In this document: one piece after another, positions 15,848-23,609 of the stretch
Numbering within the stretch: the first letter of the stretch is position 1
Layout of the letters: each line of letters begins with the position of its first letter
From: Streptomyces thermovulgaris
GTDB lineage: Bacteria > Actinomycetota > Actinomycetes > Streptomycetales > Streptomycetaceae
NCBI RefSeq assembly: GCF_002155915.1
Contig: NZ_MUME01000202.1
Span: 1 to 34,631, forward strand
Direction of reading: 5' to 3'
DNA length: 34,631 nt
Position numbers and translations under genes: made by a program
Notes under the pieces: generated by a model
Databases searched by the model: none
What the model was told of the DNA's origin: nothing
Seen by the model: only the letters and a program-made list of their open reading frames with translations

Positions 15848-16453
15848 ATGCCTGCAGCCCGGGAGTCCCTGCTGGACGCCGCCCGCGCGGCGCTGCTGCG
15901 CCGGCCGTGGTCCGCCGTACGGATGGTGGACGTGGCCGCGGCGGCCGGAGTCTCCCGGCAGACGCTCTACAACGAGTTCGGCAGCAAGGAGGGGCTCGCC
16001 CGCGCGCTCGTCCGAAGGGAGGCGGACGGCTATCTCGCCGGTGTGGACCGCGCCCTGGCCGCCCAGGGGGGCCCGTGCGAGCGGCTCGTCGCCGTCGCCG
16101 AGTGGACCGTGTCGGCCGCCCGGGACAACGCGCTGACGAGGGCGATGCTCACCGGCTGCTGGAGCGAACGGCTGCCCGCGCCCACGCTCTCGGCGGTGCC
16201 GTCCTCCTCCGTGGTGCCGGCGCAGCGCCGGGCGGACGGCCCGCTGCCGTCGCCCCAGGACCTGGCGGCGGCCGTCCGCGACCGTGCCGTGGCCCTGCTG
16301 TCCCCGCCCGGCGCCTCCGGGGCGGAGACCGCCGATCTGGCCCGCACCTGCGAACTGGTCCTCCGGCTCGCCCTGTCGTGCGTGATGGTGCCACCGGGCG
16401 AGGGCGGGGTCGCCGCACTCGTCCGCGGCGCCCTGCACCACCGGCCCGCCTGA
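15848..16453 (+). CDS. TetR family transcriptional regulator
   Basis: A 201-residue TetR-type repressor. The N-terminal helix-turn-helix is typical: RMVDVAAAAGVSRQTLYNEFGSKEGLARAL (about residues 21-50). The C-terminal ligand domain is not recognisable in detail. Two ATGs are adjacent (15845 and 15848); the second has the better spacing (5 bp) from AGGGAGG. It is divergent from hisN, sharing a 200-bp intergenic region, and convergent with the SMR transporter gene 13 bp away, so either neighbour could be a target. TetR regulators often control adjacent efflux genes, but no shared operator was identified. Confidence 0.87.
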   Translation: MPAARESLLDAARAALLRRPWSAVRMVDVAAAAGVSRQTLYNEFGSKEGLARALVRREADGYLAGVDRALAAQGGPCERLVAVAEWTVSAARDNALTRAMLTGCWSERLPAPTLSAVPSSSVVPAQRRADGPLPSPQDLAAAVRDRAVALLSPPGASGAETADLARTCELVLRLALSCVMVPPGEGGVAALVRGALHHRPA

Positions 16454-16466
16454 GCCGCCCGGGCCC

Positions 16467-16790
16467 TCAGTGCGCGGAGCCGGACAGCTGCAGTCCGATC
16501 ACGCCGATGATGACCAGACTGATCGAGACGATCTTCAAGGTGGAGACCAGGTCGCCGAGGAAGACCATGCCGTAGATCGCGGTGCCCGTCGCACCGATGC
16601 CGGTCCACACCGCGTACGCCGGTCCCACGTCGAGCTTCTTCAGCGACAGGGTGAGCAGCCCGAAACTGCCCAGTGCGAAGACGCAGAAGCCGATGGTGGG
16701 CCAGAGCCGGGTGAAACCGTGCGACAGCTTCAGACACACGGCGAAGCCCGTCTCGAGCAACCCGGCCACAATGACCAGCAGCCACGCCAT
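16467..16790 (-). CDS. Small multidrug resistance family exporter, SugE/Gdx type
   Basis: A 107-residue four-helix SMR protein that functions as a dual-topology dimer exchanging protons for cationic substrate. The essential Glu13 is in VAGLLETGFAVCLK. The following KLSHGFTRLWPT and GPAYAVWTGIGATGTAIYGM fit the SugE/Gdx branch (guanidinium exporters) better than the EmrE/Qac drug branch. Substrate assignment is inferred from that resemblance. The gene has a plausible own promoter about 80-110 bp upstream. It is the most downstream of four minus-strand genes (M50, aroA, rsgA, SMR), but the 130-bp gap and the promoter suggest independent expression. Confidence 0.87.
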   Translation of the reverse strand: MAWLLVIVAGLLETGFAVCLKLSHGFTRLWPTIGFCVFALGSFGLLTLSLKKLDVGPAYAVWTGIGATGTAIYGMVFLGDLVSTLKIVSISLVIIGVIGLQLSGSAH

Positions 16791-16867
16791 GTGCTGTCCT
16801 CCCGTGGGTCCGCGTGCCGTGACCGCTCGATCGCGTTCGGGGCAGGTCCCCCGTCCGGCTCCGAGCG

Positions 16868-16898
16868 ATTATGCACGTGTCGGACCACGCCCGTGCAA
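16868..16898 (-). promoter_or_regulatory. Putative promoter of the SMR exporter gene
   Basis: On the minus strand TTGCAC (16893-16898), a 19-bp spacer and CATAAT (16868-16873). Transcription would begin near 16861, giving a leader of about 70 bases before the ATG at 16790. Confidence 0.5.
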
Positions 16899-16920
16899 AC
16901 AACGCGAAAGCCCGGGCAGG

Positions 16921-17931
16921 TCAGTCGCCCTCCTTGCGCTCCCGCGAGGCCAGCAGCCGGCGCAGCGAGTGCAGACGCGCCGGGTCCGCGTGGCCCTCGG
17001 CGACCCACTCGTCCAGCGCGCAGTCCGGCTCGTCGTGACTGCAGGCGCGCGGGCAGCCCTCCGTGCCGGGCTCCAGATCGGGAAAGGCGTGGATGACCCG
17101 GGACGGGTCGACATGGGCGAGGCCGAACGACCGCACGCCCGGCGTGTCGACGACCCAGCCGGACGCCCCCTTCAGCGGCAGCGCGAGCGCCGAGGTCGTG
17201 GTGTGCCGGCCGCGGCCGGTCACCGCGTTCACCCGGCCCGTCTCCCGCCGCCGTTCCTCGGCGACCAGCGCGTTGACGAGCGTGGTCTTGCCGACGCCGG
17301 AATGGCCGACGAACGCCGTGATCCTCCCCTCCAGGTGCGCGCGCACCCGGTCCGCCGCGTCCCCCTTCTCCAGTTCCTCGCGGTTGACGACGACATGGGG
17401 GATGTCCAGCGCGCCGTACAGCTCCAGGAGCTTGTCCGGCGGGGCCAGGTCCGACTTGGTCATGACCAGGAGCGGGTCCAGACCGCCGTCGTACGCCGCC
17501 ACCAGGCACCGGTCGATCAGGCGGGGGCGCGGCTCGGGGTCGGCGAGCGCGGTGACGATGGCCAGCTGGTCGGCGTTGGCCACGACCACGCGCTCGTACG
17601 GGTCGTCGTCGTCCGCCGTACGGCGCAGGACGGAGGTGCGCTCCTCGATGCGGACGATGCGTGCGAGGGTGCCCTTCCGCCCGGACAGGTCGCCGACCAG
17701 GGCGACCCGGTCGCCCACGACGGCGGCCTTGCGGCCCAGTTCGCGGGCCTTCATCGCGACGACCGTACGGCCGTCGACAAGGCAGGTCAGACGGCCCCGG
17801 TCGACGGTGAGCACCATGCCCTCGACCGCGTTTTCGTGTTTCGGACGGATGTTCGTGCGCGGTCGGCTGCCCCGGCGGTCCGGGCGGATGCGGATGTCGT
17901 CCTCGTCGGTGTGCTTGCCGTAGCGCCGCAT
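16921..17931 (-). CDS. rsgA: Ribosome small subunit-dependent GTPase A
   Basis: A 336-residue circularly permuted GTPase that acts in late 30S subunit assembly. Order of domains: a basic N-terminal extension (1-35), an OB-fold (about 36-105), then the G domain with permuted motifs: G4 TKSD (158-161), G1 GHSGVGKT (209-216) and G3 DTPG (262-265). The C-terminal zinc knuckle has Cys293, Cys297, His299 and Cys304. The N-terminus (MRRYGKHTDEDDIRIRPDRRGSRPRT is its region) is typical of actinobacterial RsgA. aroA ends only 16 bp upstream, so the two are co-transcribed. Confidence 0.94.
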   Translation of the reverse strand: MRRYGKHTDEDDIRIRPDRRGSRPRTNIRPKHENAVEGMVLTVDRGRLTCLVDGRTVVAMKARELGRKAAVVGDRVALVGDLSGRKGTLARIVRIEERTSVLRRTADDDDPYERVVVANADQLAIVTALADPEPRPRLIDRCLVAAYDGGLDPLLVMTKSDLAPPDKLLELYGALDIPHVVVNREELEKGDAADRVRAHLEGRITAFVGHSGVGKTTLVNALVAEERRRETGRVNAVTGRGRHTTTSALALPLKGASGWVVDTPGVRSFGLAHVDPSRVIHAFPDLEPGTEGCPRACSHDEPDCALDEWVAEGHADPARLHSLRRLLASRERKEGD

Positions 17932-17947
17932 GGCGTGTCCCCCGCCC

Positions 17948-19264
17948 TTACAGCCCGAGCATCCCGGTCCACAGGTCGGGGAAGTCCGGCATGGTCTTCG
18001 ACGTGGTCGCCACGTTCTCGATCTGTACGCCCTTCACGACCAGGCCGATGATCGCACCGGCGGTTGCCATGCGGTGGTCCTCGTAGGTGTGGAAGATCCC
18101 GCCGTGCAGCGGACGCGGACGGATGTGCAGCCCGTCGGCCGTCTCGGTCACATCGCCGCCGAGCGCGTTGATCTCCTTGGTCAGCGCGGCCAGCCGGTCG
18201 GTCTCGTGCAGCCGCAGATGGGCCACGCCGCGCAGGGTCGAGGGCGAGTCCGCGAGGGCGGCGACGGCCGCGATGCCCGGGGTCAGCTCGCCGACCTCGC
18301 TCAGGTCGACGTCGATGCCGTGCACGGCACCCGAACCGGTGAACACCAGACCGTGGTCGGTGAGCTCGCAGGAACCGCCCATCTCGGTGAAGATCTCCCG
18401 CAGCCGGTCGCCCGGCTGGGTCGTCCGCGCCGGCCAGTCGGGGATGACGACCCTGCCGCCGGTCACCAGCGCCGCCGCGAGGAAGGGCTGGGCGTTGGAC
18501 AGGTCCGGCTCCACGGTCAGGTCCCGGCCCAGCAGGGCGCCCGGGGTGACCCGCCACACGTTCGGCTCGCCGCCCGACTCGGGGGTGTCCACCTGGGCGC
18601 CGACCGCGCGCAGCATGTCCACCGTCATCCGGATGTGCGGCATCGACGGCAGCGTCGAACCGACGTGCCGGACCTCCACGCCCTGGTTGAAGCGGGGCGC
18701 GGACAGCAGCAGGGCGCTGACGAACTGGGACGAGGAGGAGGCGTCGATCTCCACCGGGCCGCCGTCCAGCGCGCCGTTGCCGTGCACGGTCATCGGCAGC
18801 GCTCCCCGGCCGCCGTCGTCGATCCGGGCGCCCAGGGCGCGCAGCGCGTCGATGACCCCGTGCAGCGGACGCTCGTGCGACCGCGGGTCGCCGTCGAAGC
18901 GGACGGGGCCGTCGGCCAGCGCGGCGACCGGCGGCAGGAAACGCATCACGGTGCCCGCGTTGCCGACGTCGACCGTGGCCGGGCCGTGCAGACCCGCGGG
19001 GATCACCCGCCAGGCCTCTCCGGTGCCGTCCGGACCGACGCCCTCCTCGATGCCCACGCCCATCGCCCGCAGGCCGCCCGCCATCAGCAGCGTGTCCCGG
19101 GAGCGCAGCGGGCGGCGCAGCCAGCCCGGCTCGGAGGCGAGGGCGGCGAGGACCAGGGCACGGTTGGTGACGGACTTGGACCCCGGCACGTGGACCGTCG
19201 CATCGACGGCTCCGCTCGCGTGCGGGGCGGGCCAAAGGGCGGAAGGCGCGGGGTTCGGAAGCAT
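17948..19264 (-). CDS. aroA: 3-phosphoshikimate 1-carboxyvinyltransferase (EPSP synthase)
   Basis: A 438-residue EPSP synthase, step six of the shikimate pathway (shikimate-3-phosphate plus phosphoenolpyruvate). Key motifs: [10 protein letters not shown] (27-36, with Lys30, Ser31 and Arg35), GNAGTVMRF (101-109), DASSSSQF (174-181), HETDRL (353-358), YEDHRM (394-399) and SKTMPDF (422-428). The PEP/glyphosate loop keeps the Gly equivalent to E. coli Gly96 (here Gly101), while the Pro following MR is Phe109, as I recall for mycobacterial AroA. Length is usual. It is followed after 16 bp by rsgA and preceded 55 bp upstream by the M50-like gene on the same strand. Confidence 0.95.
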   Translation of the reverse strand: MLPNPAPSALWPAPHASGAVDATVHVPGSKSVTNRALVLAALASEPGWLRRPLRSRDTLLMAGGLRAMGVGIEEGVGPDGTGEAWRVIPAGLHGPATVDVGNAGTVMRFLPPVAALADGPVRFDGDPRSHERPLHGVIDALRALGARIDDGGRGALPMTVHGNGALDGGPVEIDASSSSQFVSALLLSAPRFNQGVEVRHVGSTLPSMPHIRMTVDMLRAVGAQVDTPESGGEPNVWRVTPGALLGRDLTVEPDLSNAQPFLAAALVTGGRVVIPDWPARTTQPGDRLREIFTEMGGSCELTDHGLVFTGSGAVHGIDVDLSEVGELTPGIAAVAALADSPSTLRGVAHLRLHETDRLAALTKEINALGGDVTETADGLHIRPRPLHGGIFHTYEDHRMATAGAIIGLVVKGVQIENVATTSKTMPDFPDLWTGMLGL

Positions 19265-19319
19265 GGCCCCACTCTATAAGGAGGCGGCCGGACCGCCCGC
19301 CGGCCGACCGGACGGCTGG

Positions 19320-20042
19320 TCACATCTCCAGCAGCCAGCGGCCGCCGCCGATCAGCGAGCACAGCGACACCGCGTGGAACAGGAACAGCCACAGTCCCGC
19401 CGGTACGTGCGTCAGCCGCGACAGCTGGTCCGCGTCCGAGTCCCCGGCGCCCCCGCGGGACCGCTTGGCCTGCAGCTCGAAGGCCGGACGCACCCCGCCG
19501 AACAGCAGGAACCACACCACGGCGTACGCGAACGCCGCCTGCACCTGGGGCCCGGCCAGCCAGGACACCAGCAGGAACGTGCCGCTGGTGAGGAGCACGG
19601 TGAGCGCCCCGTACGCGTTGCGGATCATCACCAGCATCGCCAGCAGCAGCGCCGTGGCCACCCACAGCAGCAGCGTGATGTGCCCGGCGTCGAGCAGGGC
19701 CGCACCGCCCAGGCCCAGCAGCGGGGGCGCGGTGTAGCCGGAGGCCGCGGTGAGGATCATGCCGATGCCGTACGGCTTGCCGCGGCTGACGGTCAGACCG
19801 CTGGTGTCGGAGTGCAGGCGTATCCCGGTCAGCGTGCGGCCGGTGAGCAGCGCCACCAGCCCGTGGCCGCCCTCGTGCGCGATGGTGATCGCGTTGCGGG
19901 AGAGGCGCCACAGACGGTGCGGGACGACCGCGGCGAGCGCGGCGACCGCCGTGGCGATCACCACCCACGGGTCGGGGTCGGGCTGGGTCCCGGTCAACCG
20001 GTCCCAGAGGTCGGGCAGCGCGGTGGCGGCGGTGCTGGCCAT
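19320..20042 (-). CDS. M50B-like membrane metalloprotease
   Basis: A 240-residue polytopic membrane protein with a zinc protease motif: HEGGH at residues 56-60 within RNAITIAHEGGHGLVALLTG. About six hydrophobic segments are visible (residues 26-42, 100-125, 128-150 and further toward the end). A second motif of M50 proteins, NPDG, is not evident, as is usual for the short PF13398-type members. It is thus a predicted intramembrane or membrane-embedded protease with unknown substrate. The ATG at 20042 gives MASTAATALPDLWDRL. The gene is divergent from the SRAP gene, and the 345-bp intergenic region carries the 59-bp repeats. Confidence 0.83.
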   Translation of the reverse strand: MASTAATALPDLWDRLTGTQPDPDPWVVIATAVAALAAVVPHRLWRLSRNAITIAHEGGHGLVALLTGRTLTGIRLHSDTSGLTVSRGKPYGIGMILTAASGYTAPPLLGLGGAALLDAGHITLLLWVATALLLAMLVMIRNAYGALTVLLTSGTFLLVSWLAGPQVQAAFAYAVVWFLLFGGVRPAFELQAKRSRGGAGDSDADQLSRLTHVPAGLWLFLFHAVSLCSLIGGGRWLLEM

Positions 20043-20098
20043 GGTTCCCAGGGGCTCCCTGTCCTCGCAGTGTCCTCGCGGTGAGAGACGGTGATCGG

Positions 20099-20366
20099 GT
20101 GACGGGTCGATCAGTAAGACGGTGACGGGTCGATCGATAAGAGTCGGCGCGCAGCGCTGTCGTTGCGGGGTGGTGGTCGGGTGACGGGTCGATCGATAAG
20201 AGTCGGCGCGCAGCGCTGTCGTTGTGGGGCGGTGGTCGGGTGACGGGTCGATCGATAAGAGTCGGCGCGCAGCGCCGTCGTTGTGGGGTGGTGGTCGGGT
20301 GACGGGTCGATCGATAAGAGTCGGCGCGCAGCGCCGTCGTTGTGGGGTGGTGGTCGGGTGACGGGT
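20099..20366. repeat. 59-bp tandem repeat array, four full units plus partial ends
   Basis: Full units start at 20122, 20181, 20240 and 20299, each beginning GTGACGGGTCGATCGATAAG. A 22-bp variant partial unit lies at 20099-20120 and a 9-bp remnant at 20358-20366. Units 3 and 4 are identical; units 1/2 and 2/3 differ at two positions each. Each unit holds the palindrome TCGATCGA and a G-rich segment (GGGGTGGTGGTCGGG). Because 59 is not a multiple of three, all three minus-strand frames stay open through the array, but none has a plausible start. It fills most of the divergent gap between the M50-like and SRAP genes and ends 21 bp before the SRAP start codon. Confidence 0.97.
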
Positions 20367-20387
20367 GGGCCTGGCAGTGTTGCACGT

Positions 20388-21227
20388 ATGTGCGGACGGT
20401 ATGCAGCGAGTCGTGGGGCCGAGGATCTCGCGAAAATCTTCGGGATCGAGAAATGGGATCCGGAGGAGGTCCTGACACCCGACTACAACGTGGCCCCGAC
20501 CAAGGAGGTCCCCGTCGTCCTGGACCGCCCCCTGAAGGGCGCCGACGCCGCGGCGGCCGGTCCCTCCGCCGCGGGGCGTCCGGTCCGGCAGCTGCGGAAG
20601 CTGCGGTGGGGGCTCGTCCCCTCCTGGGCTAAGTCCCCCGAGGGCGCCGCCCGGATGATCAACGCACGTGCGGAGACCGTGCACGAGAAGCCGTCGTACC
20701 GCCGTGCCTTCGCCTCCCGGCGCTGCATCCTGCCCGCCGACGGCTACTACGAGTGGGTCACCGGCCCCCAGGAGCGCGAGCTGGAGGTCGAGGGCAAGCG
20801 CAAGCGGCCCCGCAAGCAGCCGTACTTCGTCACCCCGGCGGACGGCTCGGTGCTCGCGATGGCGGGGCTCTACGAGTTCTGGCGGGACCGTACGCTGCCC
20901 GACGACCACCCGCAGGCCTGGTGGGTGACCTGCGCGGTGATCACCACGGAGGCCGAGCGGACCCCGCTGGCGGTCGCCCCGGCCGAGGGGCCGCGCTCGC
21001 TGTACGACATCCATCCCCGGATGCCGCTGATGCTGACCCCCGACCGGTGGGACGCCTGGCTGGATCCGACCCGTACGGACGTGGACGGCCTGCGCGCCCT
21101 GCTGGAGCCCCCGCCGCCCGGTCTGATGCGCGCCTATCCCGTCTCGACGGCCGTGAGCAGTGTCCGCAACAACGGCCCGGAGCTGCTCAGGGAGCTGCCC
21201 GCCCCGGAGGAGGGCACACTCTTCTGA
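20388..21227 (+). CDS. SRAP domain protein (HMCES/YedK type)
   Basis: A 279-residue SOS-response-associated peptidase-fold protein that forms a covalent thiazolidine crosslink to abasic sites in single-stranded DNA. Start is fixed by chemistry: Cys2 of MCGRY must become the N-terminus, so the ATG at 20388 is used although the frame is open further upstream. Active-site residues are Cys2, Asn34 (YNVAPT), Glu122 (DGYYEW) and His209 (IHPRMP). The RWGLVPSWAK block (73-82) and INARAET (91-97) are also typical. There is no ribosome binding site before the ATG. No LexA-type box is visible upstream; instead the 59-bp repeats abut the gene. Confidence 0.92.
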   Translation: MCGRYAASRGAEDLAKIFGIEKWDPEEVLTPDYNVAPTKEVPVVLDRPLKGADAAAAGPSAAGRPVRQLRKLRWGLVPSWAKSPEGAARMINARAETVHEKPSYRRAFASRRCILPADGYYEWVTGPQERELEVEGKRKRPRKQPYFVTPADGSVLAMAGLYEFWRDRTLPDDHPQAWWVTCAVITTEAERTPLAVAPAEGPRSLYDIHPRMPLMLTPDRWDAWLDPTRTDVDGLRALLEPPPPGLMRAYPVSTAVSSVRNNGPELLRELPAPEEGTLF

Positions 21228-21259
21228 CGCGGGCCTCTTCCGGCCGCAGCGGGAGGGCT

Positions 21260-21282
21260 CCTGCCCGGGCCGTCCGGGCAGG
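21260..21282 (+). terminator. Hairpin between the SRAP and hydrolase genes
   Basis: A 9-bp perfect stem (CCTGCCCGG at 21260-21268, complement at 21274-21282) with a 5-base loop, 33 bp after the SRAP stop. Confidence 0.5.
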
Positions 21283-21400
21283 CGAGGAACAAGGAGTCAT
21301 GCGTGCGCGACCCTCATGCCGCACGGCAGCCGGCGCATCTCGCCGTGCGGGCGACGTCGTCCGCCCCCGGCCGGAGCGGGGCCGTTCCCGGAGGCCTTTG

Positions 21401-22123
21401 GTGGGCGTGAGCGAGAACACCGGGAACACCGGGAGCACCGTGAACACGGAAAGAGCACCAGGGGTGGAAGAGACCGAGGGCGCGAAGAGCGCCGGGGCGG
21501 TCGAGACGGTCGAGACGGATGCGGGCCGGGCCCGCATCACCTGGCACCGGGCGAAGGACGCGCGGCTCGTCCTCGCCGTGGGGCACGGCGCCGGCGGCGG
21601 CATCGAGGCCCGCGACCTGCAGGCGCTGGCCCGGACCCTCCCCGGGCACGGTGTGACCGTCGCGCTCGTCGAGCAGCCCTGGCGGGTGGCCGGAAAGAAG
21701 GTCGCGCCCGCGCCGAAGACCCTGGACACCGGCTGGCGCGGGCTCTGGCCGGCGCTCACCGCGCCCGGACTGCCGGTGATCTCCGGCGGGCGCAGCGCGG
21801 GCGCGCGCGTCGCCTGCCGCACCGCGGCCGGGCTGGGCGCGCACGCCGTCCTGGCGCTCGGTTTTCCGCTGCACCCGCCGGGCAGGCCGGAGAAGTCCCG
21901 TGCGGAGGAGCTGCTCGCATCCGGACTGCCCACCCTCGTCGTGCAGGGCGGCAACGACGCGTTCGGCAGGCCCGGGGAGTTCCCGCCGGGGCCGTACGAA
22001 CTCGTCGAGGTGCCCCGCGCCGATCACGGCTTCGCCGTCCCGAAGCGGGCGGACATCACGCAGGAGCAGGCGCTGGAGATCGTCACCGGGGGCGTCGCCC
22101 AGTGGATCGCGTCACTCGGGTGA
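21401..22123 (+). CDS. Alpha/beta hydrolase family protein (KANL3/Tex30-like)
   Basis: About 240 residues with an alpha/beta-hydrolase fold. The oxyanion-side motif [14 protein letters not shown] is followed by the nucleophile elbow GGRSAGAR (Ser), the acid in [10 protein letters not shown] (Asp) and the His in [10 protein letters not shown]. This is the arrangement of the KANL3/Tex30 hydrolase group. The first 50 residues are Thr/Glu-rich and not part of the fold. Start choice is uncertain: the GTG at 21401 has GGAGG at 21390-21394 with 6-bp spacing; an ATG at 21299 lies too close (2 bp) to its AAGGAG. Substrate is unknown. The sigR promoter lies just after the stop. Confidence 0.8.
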   Translation: MGVSENTGNTGSTVNTERAPGVEETEGAKSAGAVETVETDAGRARITWHRAKDARLVLAVGHGAGGGIEARDLQALARTLPGHGVTVALVEQPWRVAGKKVAPAPKTLDTGWRGLWPALTAPGLPVISGGRSAGARVACRTAAGLGAHAVLALGFPLHPPGRPEKSRAEELLASGLPTLVVQGGNDAFGRPGEFPPGPYELVEVPRADHGFAVPKRADITQEQALEIVTGGVAQWIASLG

Positions 22124-22130
22124 CCTCCCG

Positions 22131-22157
22131 GGAATGTCCGGTCCCCGGGCGCTGTTG
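22131..22157 (+). promoter_or_regulatory. Sigma-R-dependent promoter of sigR (sigRp2 type)
   Basis: GGAAT (22131-22135), exactly 18 bp, then GTTG (22154-22157): a perfect match to the sigma-R consensus GGAAT-N18-GTT. Its position, about 55 bp upstream of the long sigma-R-prime start, corresponds to the autoregulated promoter known in S. coelicolor. Confidence 0.88.
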
Positions 22158-22214
22158 AGGCGGACGGAAGTGCCGGTCACCGGCAGCCGTGCCAGAGGAG
22201 AGGAAGTCCGCCCC

Positions 22215-23075
22215 ATGGGTTCGACCTTCTGCCCGAGTCGCAGCAGTCGTGCCGCCCTGGACTGGACGGTGCTGCATGCTGCCGGGACCGTCCCCGTTCG
22301 GGCGGCGGGTGGACCGGATCGTCGTCTATCCTCCGATTCGAGTGGGGCCGTCATCGGTCCCGCGACGTCGCTTGAGGAGGTGGGTCCGGTTCCCGGTACC
22401 GACGCAGGGGCCGACAACGGCCAGGCGGAGCAGCCCGAGGGCCGGGACGCGCGCGTGGAGGCGTCCGCGGAATCGAGTGCCGAGCGCAATGCGCGCTTCG
22501 AGCGGGACGCGCTCGAGTTCCTCGACCAGATGTACTCGGCCGCGCTGCGCATGACGCGCAACCCGGCCGACGCCGAGGACCTGGTGCAGGAGACCTACGC
22601 CAAGGCGTACGGGTCCTTCCACCAGTTCCGCGAGGGCACCAACCTCAAGGCGTGGCTGTACCGGATCCTCACCAACACGTTCATCAACTCCTACCGCAAG
22701 AAGCAGCGCGAGCCCCAGCGCAGCGCGGCCGAGGAGATCGAGGACTGGCAGCTGGCGCGGGCCGAGTCGCACATGTCGACGGGACTGCGCTCCGCCGAGT
22801 CGCAGGCGCTGGACCACCTGCCCGACTCGGACGTGAAGGAGGCGCTGCAGGCGATCCCCGAGGAGTTCCGCATCGCCGTCTACCTCGCGGATGTGGAGGG
22901 CTTTGCCTACAAGGAGATCGCGGACATCATGGGGACACCCATCGGTACGGTGATGTCCCGGCTGCACCGGGGGCGCCGCCAGCTGCGCGGCATGCTCGAG
23001 GACTACGCCCGTGAGCGCGGACTGGTCCCGGCCGGTGTCGGAGAGTCGAACGAAGCGAAAGGCTCGGGCTCATGA
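22215..23075 (+). CDS. sigR: ECF sigma factor SigR, with long (sigma-R-prime) and short isoforms
   Basis: Sigma factor of the thiol-oxidative (disulfide) stress response, held by RsrA until oxidation. The long form starts at the ATG 22215 (286 residues) with a GAGGAAG site 8 bp upstream; the short form starts at the GTG 22380 (231 residues). The difference is exactly 55 codons, as published for the unstable sigma-R-prime of S. coelicolor. Region 2 spans [20 protein letters not shown] to [12 protein letters not shown]; region 4 holds [20 protein letters not shown] and [27 protein letters not shown]18-GTT promoter lies ahead of the long start, giving positive feedback. rsrA overlaps the stop by 4 bp (ATGA). 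Confidence 0.96.
   Translation: MGSTFCPSRSSRAALDWTVLHAAGTVPVRAAGGPDRRLSSDSSGAVIGPATSLEEVGPVPGTDAGADNGQAEQPEGRDARVEASAESSAERNARFERDALEFLDQMYSAALRMTRNPADAEDLVQETYAKAYGSFHQFREGTNLKAWLYRILTNTFINSYRKKQREPQRSAAEEIEDWQLARAESHMSTGLRSAESQALDHLPDSDVKEALQAIPEEFRIAVYLADVEGFAYKEIADIMGTPIGTVMSRLHRGRRQLRGMLEDYARERGLVPAGVGESNEAKGSGS
22380..22382 (+). other. sigR: Internal start codon of the short SigR isoform
   Basis: The GTG at 22380 begins [14 protein letters not shown], matching the remembered N-terminus of constitutive sigma-R. GAGGAG directly abuts it rather than lying 5-9 bp upstream, so initiation context is unusual. The promoter for the short transcript was not identified with confidence. Confidence 0.65.
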
Positions 23076-23473
23076 GCTGCGGAGAGCCGCACGAGACGGA
23101 CTGCAGTGAGGTACTCGAGCATCTCTACGAGTTCCTCGACAGTGAGATGCCGGAAGTCGATCGCACCAAGTTCGAGCACCACTTCGAGGAATGCTCGCCG
23201 TGCCTTGAGAAGTACGGCCTGGAGCAGGCCGTGAAGAAGCTGGTCAAGCGGTGCTGCGGACATGACGAGGTCCCCGCCGACCTGCGTGCCAAGGTCATGG
23301 GGAGGATCGAGCTGATCCGCTCCGGCCAGTTGGTTCCCGAGGGCGACGTGACCGCGGCACCGACGGCGTCGACGAAAACGGCATCGGCGAAACCGACGAC
23401 ACAGACGGCATCGGCGCCGACGGCGAAGCCGGCGAAGCCGGGGACGACACCGCCGGCTCCGCAGGAGTCCTGA
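23072..23473 (+). CDS. rsrA: Anti-sigma factor RsrA, zinc-binding redox switch
   Basis: A 133-residue ZAS-type anti-sigma factor that binds SigR when reduced and releases it, losing zinc, when Cys11 pairs with Cys44. Key residues are present: Cys3, Cys11, His37 and the HFEECSPC motif with Cys41 and Cys44, plus the Cys61-Cys62 pair. The S. coelicolor Cys31 is Arg here, agreeing with its dispensability. From about residue 92 a Thr/Ala/Lys/Pro-rich tail of about 40 residues replaces the short tail of the S. coelicolor protein (105 residues from memory). Translation is coupled to sigR by ATGA overlap. Confidence 0.95.
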   Translation: MSCGEPHETDCSEVLEHLYEFLDSEMPEVDRTKFEHHFEECSPCLEKYGLEQAVKKLVKRCCGHDEVPADLRAKVMGRIELIRSGQLVPEGDVTAAPTASTKTASAKPTTQTASAPTAKPAKPGTTPPAPQES

Positions 23474-23530
23474 CCTCCTGACCCCACATCCCGGGACATC
23501 CGCCCAGGTGTTCACCCGAACGTGCTAATC

Positions 23531-23549
23531 CACGGGGCTTTGCCCCGTG
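23531..23549 (+). terminator. Terminator of the sigR-rsrA operon
   Basis: A perfect 8-bp stem CACGGGGC/GCCCCGTG with a TTT loop, 57 bp after the rsrA stop and 61 bp before the HD-GYP gene. Confidence 0.6.
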
Positions 23550-23609
23550 ACCTCCCCCCTGCCCGCCCTACGCTCCCAGCGTGGACAGGCGTGACCGGGG
23601 AGGAGCGTC

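Noticed and set aside
20099..20366. CRISPR array
   Set aside because: Units are contiguous 59-bp tandem copies with no unique spacers between short repeats, and no cas gene is present.
20043..20388. LexA/SOS box upstream of the SRAP gene
   Set aside because: I looked for a GAAC-N4-GTTC type palindrome and found none; the region is taken up by the 59-bp repeats.
22300..22380. Constitutive promoter of the short SigR isoform
   Set aside because: A TATCCT at 22327-22332 is -10-like, but no acceptable -35 lies 16-19 bp upstream, so I did not call it.
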